A stretch of DNA of 64,000 nucleotides from Watersipora subatra. Taxonomy: Eukaryota > Bryozoa > Gymnolaemata > Cheilostomatida > Watersiporidae. The stretch is from contig NC_088708.1 of NCBI RefSeq assembly GCF_963576615.1, positions 558,001 to 622,000 on the forward strand, given 5' to 3'. Shown here one piece after another: positions 33,401 through 40,800 of the stretch. Within the stretch, counting starts at the first letter, position 1. Each line of letters opens with the position of its first letter. The notes under the pieces are model-generated. The model searched no databases. It was not told the origin of the DNA and saw only the letters and a program-made list of their open reading frames with translations. The position numbers were made by a program, and so were the translations under genes.

Positions 33401-34835
33401 TCTCTACGTACAGAAACAGACCTGGCAGAATCTCGGTATATGTTTAGCCGCTGTGTTTGTCGTCACATTTCTTCTTCTTGGCCTTGACCTTTGGTCAGCG
33501 TGTATCGCTGTCGTCACTATAGCGCTGATAGTGAACAGTATGTTTGGCCTCATGTACCTGTGGAACATTAGTCTCAACGCTGTCTCACTCGTCAACCTCG
33601 TCATGGTACGTACATCAGCCTCTATTTTTATCAGTGATACCTGCAATGATACTTACCTGTATGCGCTTATATTTACATATATTTACTTATATATGTCTAT
33701 GAGTAGTAGGAATTGATTATCTGCAGTTTCACTAGGAATCATACTGTCTCTAGACTAATTCTGTGTAGTTGTCTCACAGAGGAACTATGGGACCTTATCA
33801 AATATGTTGTTGTTAAATACAGCTAATATATATAGCTATATATATACTAATATATCTAGTGGAAATCTTCTGACTAAAAAGTGCTCAATGCCATAAAGGC
33901 AGTGCATATAGAATAATTTAAAAGAAGATAAAAATTTTGACTATTATATTTACACTACTAATAGTTTCGTGTTAAAAACACTCATCAGGTGTGTTTTTAA
34001 CACGAAACTATTAGTAGTGTAAATATAATAGTCAAAATTGTTATCTTCTTTTAAATTATTCTAGCTATATATATATATAGCTATATATATATGTATATAG
34101 CTTATATATGAAAAAAAACATCCTAAGCATGTTTGGCATTAGGATATTCTTCCCATTTGCAGACCATTGGCATTTCTGTGGAATTTTGCTCCCATATAAT
34201 CAGATCCTTTGCGTTGAGTTCAGAGAGGACAAGACTAGAGAGAGCGGAGGACGCTCTCGCTAACATGGGTAGCTCGGTGCGTACTTTCACATTAACATGT
34301 TATCCTTATCGTATGTCCAGTAATGGCTGAGAATTGCCTGCATACAACAACTGAATTGCTGCAACAGTCCAACATTATTTTGCACTTTAAAGGTCCTGAG
34401 TGGAATCACCTTCACAAAAATCGTGGGTGTGGCTGTGCTGGCCTTCGCGGATTCACAGATATTCGTCGTTTTCTATTTCCGGATGTATGTGGGAATTGTC
34501 ACCTTTGGTCTTCTGCATGGTTTGGTGTTTCTGCCAGTTCTACTGAGTTTTATTGGTAAGTTGGTTATCACTGATTGTTTGCATGTCTTTCACACAATGG
34601 AAGGGTGGCTTTCTGTTTGAACTTGCAAATCATTCACCACCACTCATCATTTATTGGAATTCCACTGTAATAGAATACATTCCTTTTTACTGGAGTATCA
34701 TGTCATAATCTAGCTTTACCCGTTAACTCAGGTCCACCTGTAAACAAGGCGAGGCTGGCATATAAAACAAAGGTGGCACGAGAGCGTGTAGACAGACAGT
34801 ATCTTATATCTGATTCTTCAAGGGTCAGCAGTTAG
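3467..34835 (+). CDS. NPC1: NPC intracellular cholesterol transporter 1 (27 coding exons)
   Basis: Multispanning late-endosome/lysosome membrane protein that takes sterol from NPC2 in the lumen and passes it to the limiting membrane. Joining 27 exons with GT-AG introns gives an uninterrupted frame of 1313 residues (human NPC1 is 1278), and every exon phase agrees. Seen in order: signal peptide; cysteine-rich N-terminal sterol-binding domain; first membrane helix; middle luminal domain; sterol-sensing domain; cysteine-rich C-terminal luminal domain; final membrane bundle. The tail carries DRQYLI (about residues 1300-1305), which fits the acidic dileucine lysosomal sorting motif [DE]xxxL[LI] and replaces the terminal ERLLNF-type signal of vertebrates. 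The start codon sits in AACAAAATG and opens the signal peptide. The 31-kb length comes from introns swollen with minisatellites and transposons. Exon coordinates are in the five segment entries. Confidence 0.96.
3860..3866. promoter_or_regulatory. CACGTGA E-box in NPC1 intron 1
   Basis: Second E-box of the same type, in reverse orientation, about 360 bases into intron 1. Together with the upstream copy it brackets exon 1, as is common for TFEB-type target genes. A functional role is inferred only. Confidence 0.3.
4289..4321. repeat. Perfect 15-bp-arm hairpin
   Basis: GATTTAAGTCATAGT is followed by ATG and then its exact reverse complement. This small palindrome in NPC1 intron 1 could be a cruciform or a relic of a foldback element. 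Confidence 0.6.
5365..6267. mobile_element. Non-autonomous pogo/Tigger-like DNA transposon
   Basis: The left end reads CAGTAGATGCTCATATAACG and the right end, reversed, CAGTAGATGCTCCTACAACA, so the terminal inverted repeats begin with CAG as in pogo/Tigger elements and share about 25 positions. The right flank has TA as expected; the left flank has TG, so the duplication is imperfect. The 900-bp interior has no transposase frame. Confidence 0.55.
7283..7860. repeat. 21-bp minisatellite, about 27 copies (NPC1 intron 2)
   Basis: Tandem unit around GATCATGCCTATGTCATCTG plus T. Because 21 is a multiple of 3 and the unit has no stop in several frames on both strands, it creates long artificial reading frames. 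It ends 100 bases before exon 3 and does not include a splice site. Confidence 0.95.
8505..8912. repeat. 23-bp minisatellite, about 17 copies (NPC1 intron 3)
   Basis: Tandem unit containing ACAGTCTCATTATACACATA followed by TAT, with one shortened unit near 8765. It is purely intronic, between exons 3 and 4. No coding meaning. Confidence 0.95.
9385..10000. repeat. 39-bp minisatellite, about 16 copies (NPC1 intron 4)
   Basis: Tandem unit containing GTCTATGACTACTACTTATC then TCTATGTCTGTATACATTT, giving an artificial 13-residue periodic frame on both strands. It starts about 180 bases after exon 4. Confidence 0.95.
10161..10211 (+). pseudogene. Possible relic or alternative NPC1 exon 5 start
   Basis: After a good TTGTCAG acceptor, the frame reads [17 protein letters not shown] and then a GTGAAA. 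The first residues resemble the start of exon 5 (AIGILCG at 11558) and the vertebrate ALGLLCG, and the phase would join exon 4. The true exon 5 at 11558 continues into the expected cysteine domain while this one reaches a stop at 10237. It could be a decayed duplicate of exon 5, a poison exon, or chance. Confidence 0.3.
10508..11379. mobile_element. Non-autonomous piggyBac-type element, copy 1 (TTAA target)
   Basis: 872 bp flanked by TTAA at 10504-10507 and 11380-11383. The ends are inverted repeats starting AGGTTGACTTGCAACAAAA on the left and AAGTTGACTTGCAACAAAA (reversed) on the right, extending about 140 bases. The TTAA duplication is typical of piggyBac. No transposase frame is inside, so it moved, if at all, by a transposase in trans. 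A second, closely similar copy sits at 51355-52230. It lies in NPC1 intron 4. Confidence 0.85.
12051..12880. mobile_element. Non-autonomous pogo/Tigger-like element with TA flanks
   Basis: Left end CAGTCAAACATGGATAACTC and right end, reversed, CAGTCAAACATGGATAACTA form inverted repeats, flanked on both sides by TA (12049-12050 and 12881-12882). TA duplication and CAG ends fit the pogo/Tigger branch of Tc1/mariner. The interior is AT-rich, has a short hairpin near 12374-12415 (CTCAAAAGAAAA and its complement), and no transposase frame. It lies in NPC1 intron 5. Confidence 0.75.
13064..13175. repeat. 15-bp repeat, about 7 copies (NPC1 intron 5)
   Basis: Tandem ATTAGTATTATCGCT units with single-base variants, ending about 85 bases before exon 6. 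Confidence 0.9.
13487..14092. repeat. 24-bp minisatellite, about 25 near-identical copies (NPC1 intron 6)
   Basis: Unit GTTATATGTAGTACTAGTAA plus TATC, almost perfectly homogeneous in the middle and diverged at both ends. It makes up nearly all of the 669-bp intron 6. The homogeneity suggests recent expansion or conversion. GTAGTACTAGTA-type cores are partly palindromic. Confidence 0.95.
14333..14832. repeat. 23-bp minisatellite, about 21 copies (NPC1 intron 7)
   Basis: Unit around GTGGACTCATTGTGGAACAG plus TTA, with TTCGTGGGCTC and GGGGCAC variants interspersed. Purely intronic. Confidence 0.93.
15202..15299. repeat. 51-bp tandem duplication (NPC1 intron 8)
   Basis: Two direct copies of a block containing TACATAGTCAAGTTTGGGAG, starting about 10 bases after the exon 8 donor but not including it. 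It looks like a nascent tandem array. Confidence 0.85.
15640..15935. repeat. 21-bp minisatellite, about 14 copies (NPC1 intron 8)
   Basis: Unit CATCTAATACAACTGTATGT plus T. A multiple-of-3 unit that gives artificial frames. Confidence 0.93.
16075..16315. repeat. 39-bp minisatellite with inner 12-bp units, about 5 copies (NPC1 intron 8)
   Basis: Units of CTAGCAGTATCAAATTACTG plus GTGTAATCTAGCATGTAAT. Near 16240-16275 only the 12-base CTAGCATGTAAT part is repeated, showing a two-level repeat. Confidence 0.9.
16915..17390. repeat. 16-bp minisatellite, about 29 copies (NPC1 intron 10)
   Basis: Unit CACATATCCCAACATG with AACAAG and GAACAT variants, starting about 40 bases after the exon 10 donor. 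Artificial open frames on both strands. Confidence 0.93.
17520..19268. repeat. 26-30-bp pyrimidine-rich minisatellite, about 66 copies (NPC1 intron 10)
   Basis: Unit CTGTCACTCTCAGGTCTCTC plus TCTCAT, with CC insertions that vary the length. Each unit is a polypyrimidine stretch ending in CAG, so it resembles a 3' splice site. A higher-order repeat is visible: landmark variants such as CTCTCACTCATC (18508 and 18917) and CTCTCATGTCTC (about 18388 and 18797) recur about 409 bases apart. The array is stop-free in one frame and so produces a spurious frame of more than 700 codons (17350-19515). Confidence 0.95.
20641..20705. repeat. AATAAYACY trinucleotide-type microsatellite
   Basis: Runs of AATAATAACACTAATAATAA type just downstream of the exon 14 donor. 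Confidence 0.85.
22008..22840. repeat. Array-bearing insertion in the left arm: 30-bp ATGGAAAT minisatellite, about 25 copies
   Basis: Units of ATGGAAATGAATTATGGAAA plus TGGAAATAAT (22075-22820). The block interrupts the left hAT arm, which is continuous on the right side, so it was added as a unit. Its ends look inverted (TACCAGGGAT at 22008-22015 and ATCCCTGATA at 22833-22842), suggesting a small repeat-carrying element. Confidence 0.75.
23040..23770. repeat. Two diverged direct copies of an AT-rich block
   Basis: The interior of the hAT-like element carries two related blocks (about 23040-23350 and 23400-23760), each with TTCAAACAACTAC, AAATTTCATATCATGAAAGA-type and AATTAGCAAGTAATG stretches. 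The second copy also has a local hairpin (ATTACAATAAAAAATTATTGTAAT near 23665). Confidence 0.7.
23848..23884. repeat. 17-bp-arm hairpin
   Basis: GCAAAGATGTCCACTA and its reverse complement are separated by three bases, inside the hAT-like element. Confidence 0.7.
24082..24127. repeat. 18-bp-arm hairpin
   Basis: CCAATGATATACAGCCCC is followed by an eight-base loop and then GGGGGCTGTATATCATTGG. It is present only in the right arm of the hAT-like element. Confidence 0.7.
24553..25505 (-). pseudogene. Penelope-like retroelement C-terminal part with GIY-YIG endonuclease (broken)
   Basis: Translation of the minus strand gives the end of a Penelope-like polyprotein: a linker with [17 protein letters not shown] and a cysteine pattern (CNCGNKNTC), then the GIY-YIG domain with [26 protein letters not shown], the [11 protein letters not shown] pair of cysteines and a terminal CRHSKKHL before TAA at 24553-24555. 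There is a frameshift near an A-rich run at about 25265 and an insertion with stops at about 24893-24965, where CACTATCTTTTAG is repeated in both orientations. The reverse transcriptase proper is missing, so the copy is inactive. Family assignment rests on recalled motif order. Confidence 0.8.
27004..27290. repeat. 20-bp minisatellite, about 14 copies (NPC1 intron 16)
   Basis: Unit TGTTTCACTGAGCCCTCCAG, starting only about 10 bases after the exon 16 donor and ending about 100 bases before exon 17. Units end in CCAG, a weak acceptor-like feature, but the real exon boundary is not copied. Confidence 0.93.
27520..28047. other. NPC1 intron 17, nothing recognised
   Basis: 528-bp AT-rich intron without arrays or element ends that I could identify. 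Confidence 0.6.
28499..29149. other. First part of NPC1 intron 19, nothing recognised
   Basis: A 73-codon frame at 28875-29096 has no recognisable motif. 28783-28805 has TCTTAATAAAGA, which is palindromic. Confidence 0.5.
29160..29255. repeat. 21-bp degenerate repeat, about 4-5 copies (NPC1 intron 19)
   Basis: Degenerate GTCTTTACATCATANTYGT units. Confidence 0.8.
29275..29620. repeat. 25-bp minisatellite, about 13 copies (NPC1 intron 19)
   Basis: Unit GTTGACCATATGGATGTGGC plus TTGAA, with CACGTG variants (GACCACGTGG). The CACGTG E-boxes here are part of the repeat and probably not regulatory. Confidence 0.93.
29731..29872. repeat. Tandem duplication of about 72 bp (NPC1 intron 19)
   Basis: Two direct copies of a block beginning CTACCTCCTTAATGCACCTA and ending in CCATGGCTG/TCATGGCTG. 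Confidence 0.85.
30190..31095. repeat. 38-bp minisatellite copying the NPC1 exon 20 3' splice site, about 23 copies plus the real one
   Basis: Each unit contains ATGTATATTACAG followed by GTGCTCCTCTGTATGTATCC. The real exon 20 starts at 31079 with the same ATGTATATTACAG and then GTGCTCCCCTTTAT, so every unit copies the acceptor and the first five codons (G-A-P-L-Y). About 18 upstream units keep the AG; at least four have ATTACTG or ATTACCG instead (near 30279, 30316, 30468 and 30620) and one has ACAAG (near 30925). The exon-proximal units look the most intact. Confidence 0.95.
31766..32048. repeat. 46-bp minisatellite copying the NPC1 exon 22 5' splice site, 6 copies
   Basis: The real boundary is TCCAAGGG followed by GTGAGTCATGTCTCTTTATG. 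The same CAAGGGGTGAGTCATG block returns every 46 bases near 31811, 31857, 31903, 31949 and 31995, so five extra donor sites follow the real one. Only one of them has changed sequence near the donor (GTGAGTGATG). Confidence 0.94.
32195..32432. repeat. 39-bp minisatellite, 6 copies (NPC1 intron 22)
   Basis: Unit ATACACTCAGTATAATACAG plus TACAGTATATCCTTTGTAT. Confidence 0.93.
32675..32897. repeat. 23-bp minisatellite, about 9-10 copies (NPC1 intron 22)
   Basis: Unit ATTGGCTAATATGGTCTGTT plus GCC. ATTGG is an inverted CCAAT box, but here it is simply part of the repeat. Confidence 0.93.
33374..34835 (+). other. NPC1: NPC1 exons 24-27: C-terminal membrane bundle and tail
   Basis: Exons: 33374-33605, 34163-34276, 34393-34555, 34732-34835 with TAG at 34833-34835 (residues 1110-1313). 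Exon 24 has VYYEQYL and [14 protein letters not shown]; exon 25 has [10 protein letters not shown] and [13 protein letters not shown]; exon 26 has [10 protein letters not shown] and [13 protein letters not shown]. These are signature stretches of the RND-type C-terminal bundle. The final exon is basic, then ends with the sorting-motif candidate DRQYLI and a serine-rich end. Confidence 0.95.
33909..34063. repeat. 155-bp near-perfect palindrome (NPC1 intron 24)
   Basis: Two arms of about 73 bases, from TAGAATAATTTAAAAGAAGA to its reverse complement, surround a short TCATCAG loop. Both sides are TATA-rich, so it may be a palindromic miniature transposon at a TA target. It lies in NPC1 intron 24 and would fold into a long RNA hairpin in the pre-mRNA. 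Confidence 0.85.
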
Positions 34836-34945
34836 CACCAAAGACTGGGTAGGAGTTGTCCTTCCTTATTCTTGTACTGTTTCAACTGTAGACTCGGTCT
34901 AAAGCTGAAACTCATTATACTTATGCAATCAATTGGTTATTCTTT

Positions 34946-34951
34946 AATAAA
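34946..34951 (+). promoter_or_regulatory. Candidate NPC1 polyadenylation signal
   Basis: AATAAA 111 bases after the NPC1 stop codon. A second AATAAA lies near 35218. Confidence 0.55.
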
Positions 34952-35432
34952 CAGAATGTAACTGATAAAGATGGTCTTTCAACTGCCCTTTCATTTTATA
35001 TCACGTGGCCAGAGCTGCTACCATGTGCTCTCATTTCATGCTTCTTATCAGGGTGTAATTATATATCTGAGTTCTTGGCCATAATCTTTCTCAGACCACC
35101 TTTTGTCATTGTCTTTGTTGTATTTGTCTTTGCAGGCCAATGGTGTTTGTAAGGTGAATGTTGTTATAACTGCCTTTTTGTTGGATTCTACCTCCTTTTC
35201 TATGGATGATTTTATGTAAATAAAACCTCATATCAAACTAAAACATGTATGCATAGCTTGTTTTTCCATACAAAGTTTCAAACACCTTGACTCTACTATT
35301 TGTCTCTGTTTTCAGAGAGCTTTTGTTAAAACTTCAGCAGGTAAAACATGCCACATGCATGACTAAGGTGCTGTATACTGATGCTGTAAAGTCCACCTAC
35401 ATGTAGCACTTCTTGATTGAAAAACTTGGGAA

Positions 35433-35785
35433 CATGAGAGGATAAGTTGGTATGTGTGTGAACAGACAGATGAGTATAGTGAACATGAGAGGATAAGTTG
35501 GTATGCGTGTGAACAGACAGATAAGTATAGTGAACATGAGAGGATAAGTTGGTATGCGTGTGAACAGACAGATGAGTATAGTGAACATGAGAGGATAAGT
35601 TGGTATGTGTATGAACAGACAGATAAGTATAGTGAACATGAGAGGATAAGTTGGTATGTGTGTGAACAGACAGATAAGTATAGTGAACATGAGAAGATAA
35701 GTTGGTATGTGTGTGAACAGACAGATAAGTATAGTGAACATGAGAGGATAAGTTGGTATGTGTATGAACAGACAGATAAGTATAA
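35433..35785. repeat. 51-bp minisatellite, 7 copies
   Basis: Unit starting GAACATGAGAGGATAAGTTG and ending GACAGATAAGTATAGT, just beyond the NPC1 3' end. A multiple of 3, hence artificial frames on both strands. Confidence 0.94.
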
Positions 35786-35974
35786 GTTAAATGGCTATGC
35801 ACCAACTTGTATATAACAAATGGAGTATTCCTATAGTAAGCAGTTTTCTAATCACAAACTGAGTCCCTCTATAGCAAACTGAACACTTCTAAACAAACTG
35901 AGTAACTTTATATCAAACTCAGTTCCTCTATAACAAACTGAGCACCTATAGTACCGCATTTCACAGTTTGGTAC

Positions 35975-36150
35975 CTGCTATTACAAACTGGTACTCTCTA
36001 TTATAAACTGGTATCTTCTATTACAAACTGGTACCTTCTATTATAAACCGGTACCTTCTATTATAAACTGGTATCTTCTATTACAAACTGGTACCTTCTA
36101 TTATAAACTGGTACCTTCTATTATAAACTGGTACCTTCTATTATAAACTG
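35975..36150. repeat. 21-bp minisatellite, about 8 copies, in a larger ACAAACTG-rich field
   Basis: Unit TTCTATTATAAACTGGTACC plus T. Degenerate related sequence (ACAAACTGAG, ACAAACAGG) extends from about 35855 to 36310, which looks like an older, decayed part of the same array. Confidence 0.9.
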
Positions 36151-37848
36151 AAATATATTGCTTACAGAGCACATCTACTACAAACAGGATACATCTATTA
36201 CAACAGCATACATTTATTGCAAACAAATTACCTATTTTACAAGCAGGGTACATCTATTAAAAACGGGGTACACTCATTGCAAACAGGGTGAATCTATTGT
36301 AAACAGAGTATGAACAATAATAGTCTATTAGGCTTGCAGCATGCATTTTGAACATTGCAGCGCTATTGCCATTTAAGTACCGCAGCCATGAGCTCACCAT
36401 TTCGGTTGTAAGAGTTTTTTTTCTAAAGAATTGTTTCAGTGTTACACATTTTGCTTGCAGACTTGTACAGTGGACCTGCATGGTGAACTGGCATGTTAAC
36501 GCATAGCCTTCTCTCTAATCCTTAGCAATTCATTCTGTTAGAATCAATAAAGCCTTTGTGTATAGGAAAAGGCTATTATGATTACTAGCCCATAAGGCCT
36601 GCAAGCACAGGCTCACTAGCATATATGACCTGCAAGCACTTGCTATCACACTTTTACCTACGAGCATAGCAGTGGATTATTCTCTATGGAAGGGTGAGCA
36701 TCTCCACTGATATCTTCATCTTAATTTCGGATAATTTCTGTGCATCTCATTGCTTGTTTCTGGAAGAAGTCATGTATTTCTTTGCATTGTATGGGTGCGA
36801 GTAGGTGAGCTGTTGAGGGTTGGGAGAGCTGAGGCTAGCAAGGAGAGCGAGTTGAAGTGGAGAAAAGCAGGTCTGTAGCGGAGGTGACAGAGACGAGTAA
36901 AGAGTAGGAAATTGAAACTAGGACTACGGTTGTGAACAAGGAAGACGACAGATAGTTCAAGTGAACAGGTGAGCTTTCAAGAAGATGGGGAGAACAGAGG
37001 CTAACAGGGAGAGCGAGTAAAAGCTAGGGGGAGTAGTTGTTAGCGGAAAAAGCATTGGGAAATAGGTAGGAGTAGGGAATATCAGATAAAATGAAAAGAA
37101 AGTATGAGAAAGCAGGAAGGGCAGGATAGAGCAGGTAGAGCGGAAGACCCGCGACAGTAGGAGAGGGCAGGGCTGCTGGACACTGAACAGGCATTTCTTT
37201 GCCTGTAACTCTTAATAATGTGAGGCAATAAACAAGACTTTCACCCTATACATACATTGATGGGCTCCTTCCTTCTAGCGACTGTCTTATTTAATACTGC
37301 AAAGTTTTAGTGATAAAATTTGAGAAACAGTTTATTCTTTATTATTATTATTCTTTATTAGTGAGAAAAATAGTCAAGCAGTTCTTATGGGCTGCAGCTA
37401 TCCCAGCATGCCATGCAGTAGCAGGCTTATGTCAGCGGACAATAAAGTTGAGGTATGTTTACATACAAAGTTCAACTACTGCTGTTTGCAATGCCTGGGC
37501 GCAGCATATTCTCACCGCCATAACATTGAATACATTTGGTACCTTCCAATACCTCTCCTTAGCTTCTCCGCACTTCTTAGTATGTCAGAATTTTAGTTTC
37601 AATTTATATTTTTTAAGTTGTTTTCTCAGCCAAAGAAGTTGGACTTTATATAATAGTATTCTATGTAACAGGCAAGTTAAACAGTTTTGACTTTTTACAT
37701 TTTTGGTGGACAGTTTGATTAAACAAGTGCTTATCCAGATGCAGATATATTTGCTCTTCATATCAACATTCTCAAACATTTGCTTGCAATAAACTGCCAG
37801 GCATCAGTTGGGACATTCGCCTTATCCTGAGCAGTCGAACCAGCTACC

Positions 37849-40800
37849 ATGGCAGGTGAGCCTCTTTCTATAGACCTTCTCATTGGAAAGGCGCAAGCGA
37901 CTATTAAACAATGTGAGGTGATAGAGAAGTCTAGAGTGAGGGTTTCCTGGAGTGACAGCAGTGGAGACAGTATTTATCCAATGATGCTTCTGCGGGACTG
38001 TTGCCCTTGCGAGAAGTGCTTTAGCCCAAGTGTTAACTCACGGCTGACTTTGTTTGAACAACTGCTCGCCGCTGCCTCTAGTGTTGCAAACATTTCATCT
38101 CAGGTATGTTGATGTATGTGCAGCAGAAACTCTTACATGCGTAATATTACAGATTCCTTTTCTTCAGTCCTTTTTAGAAGAGAATTTTATTCGTTGTCAA
38201 AATGGGACGGTTCTGGTAACCAGCAGCATTGAATATATTTAAAAAAGAACATAATAGCACATTAAGTAAGAAAACAAAATATTAATGACAAAAATAGCCT
38301 TTGCGTTATTTGTTAGCCTGAGAGTCTATGCATTGATTGGGAGGATGGGCATAAAAGTGTGTATGAAGCTGAGTGGCTCTACAGACGCAGGCTTGAGCGA
38401 GCTGCAACAGAAGATCGACTATTGAAGATGTACTGTGAGGTGCAGGAGACCCCTTGGACGATTACGAAACCAGAAGAGATAAAAACTGGTCGATATGATG
38501 ATGTAAGTTTTCAGAGAGTCCTAAGTCTAACGTACGCATCCAATTCTGTAGTTGGATAAACATGTTTATCTAAAGAGAGAGCAAAGTGTTTAGACTTCTA
38601 TTTATTAATGCTGCCGTGATGCCATTTTGCTGACGCTCTTTCGCAGCTCAATATTTACTCTTTCTGTTTTTGCGCGAGCGTTTTGATCTGCTATACCGAC
38701 AGCGTGTAGAGCAGATCTAAAGATTGCTTTTGAATAGAGCCTGACACAAAGTCAACTCGCGATTACTTTGTGTTCAACTCAACCATCAACTATATATTTA
38801 TAGCAGCATATTAATGGACATAATACAACTATAAACAAGTAAGAAAGTCAACTAGCATTTGATCATTCATCATCACAACTTAGTCTTTGTATTTAGATTT
38901 TGCGAGATCCAGCAAAAATTGTTGAGTTCACGGAAACACTCATTCGAGATGGAGCATACGTTATCAAAGATGCGCCTCCCCGACACTGCCTTGTTGAGTT
39001 TTTAAGAGAAATAAAAGCCAAACATCAGAGCACACACTACTCGGATGGCGAGTGGGTTATTAAGAATATACCAACAAGTAAAGATTTACCCAACTCAAGC
39101 AAAAAACTAGAGCTGCACATAGACATGCCCTACCTGGTCAAGCCTCAACAGGTTAGGAGTTGTCTGTCCCCTGTACTTAGCATCGCTATTGTTTAGAACT
39201 TCTCAGCAGGTATGAGTAGTGGATATTGTTACATAAATGATTATGCGCCTGCCTGTACAATGGTGTGACTGGTGGATATGCCTGTACCCTAATATGTCAT
39301 ACACTGGTATGATTGGTAAATAGAATTGTCACCTGCAGAGACTGTTATTTCCAGTATGGAAGATAAGAAATATGGATGGATTACACAACATTTAAATATT
39401 GTACAAATCTAATATGTATCGTGTGTTGCAACCAAAAAAAGGTTTGTGAACTTGTAATGGCTAGTTACTTTAGCTGAGCATCATCACTAACTACCACAAA
39501 TTTGTATCATTGAAAAGTATTTTTGATATGAGCTGTTGCTATGTGCTGTTGCTATGTACTGTTGCTATGTACTGTTGCTATGTACTGTTGCTATGTACTG
39601 TTGCTATGTACTGTTGCTATGTACTGGTGCTATGTACTGTTGCTATGTACTGTTGCTATGTACTGTTGCTATGTACTGTTGCTATGTACTGGTGCTATGT
39701 ACTGTTGCTATGTATCACTCTCAAGCGCCATTTTGCAATCACATGTATCTAAAGACATCGCAACAATTCCTTACCGTCTGCAATAAGACAGATAGGAATT
39801 GTGCGATTGAATGTACATCATATTTGTTTGTATCATTCTTCCCGTAACTGTGTTATGTTTGGCCGTTGGGTGTGTAAGATATATTGAAATGCATTTTTAG
39901 AACAGATTTTTTTAGAAAACTTTAATCAGACTTAACTTGTAGCTGCAGCTTCTACATTGTCTCGTGCAATCTGCAGATGGAGGAGAAAACAAGCTTTCTG
40001 ATGCTCTCAAAGCTGCTTTACTACTGAAGAAGGAAAACCCAGAATATTACAGAGTCCTGAGTAGTGTAGAAGTGGACTTTCAATTCATAAAGCGATACAG
40101 AGGCTCCCATGACTGGTTCATCTGTAACAGAGCTCCAATAATTCAGTTAGTAGAAAGTTTTTGATCAGTATGGCTTCGCTTCCTATCAGTACGTAGCAGC
40201 TTTACAATTGGTTAAGGAACTGAGGCTAAGATATGAAGTGTTTGTTCTTATCCTCAGAATAGAGGCTAAGATGAAGTTATATTCACTAGTTTAAGAAATA
40301 GAGGCTTAGGGATTTTGTGAGAATACTCTACTCTAAGGAATTGAGGGTAAAGGAAAGATACTTCACTCTAGATTGGAATAAAATGGATGCTACAACAGGG
40401 GTGTAAGCAGACTAGGTGCTACAGGAAGGGGTGTAAGCAGACTAGATGCTACAAGAGGGGGTGTAAGCAGAATAGATGCTACAAGAGGGGGTGTAAGCAG
40501 ACTAGATGCTACAAGAGGGCGTGTAAGCAGAATAGATGCTACAAGAGGCGTGTAAGCAGAATAGATGCTACAACAGGGGTGTAAACAGAATGGATGCTAC
40601 AAGAGGGGGTGTAAGCAGACTAGATGGTACAGGAGGGGGTGTAAGCAGAATAGATGCTACAAGAGGGGGTGTAAGCAGACTAGATGCTACAAGAGGTGTG
40701 TAAGCAGAATAGATGTTACAACAGGGTTGTAAACAGAATAGATGCTACAAGAGGCGTGTAAGCAGAATAGATGCTACAAGAAGGGGTGTAAGCAGAATAG

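Larger units (their letters stand above)
34952..37848. other. NPC1-BBOX intergenic region
   Basis: Contains the arrays at 35433-35785 and 35975-36150, a purine-rich G/A stretch (about 36785-37190) and an AATAAA near 37230. No supported gene; the frames here are short and lack recognisable motifs. Confidence 0.6.
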
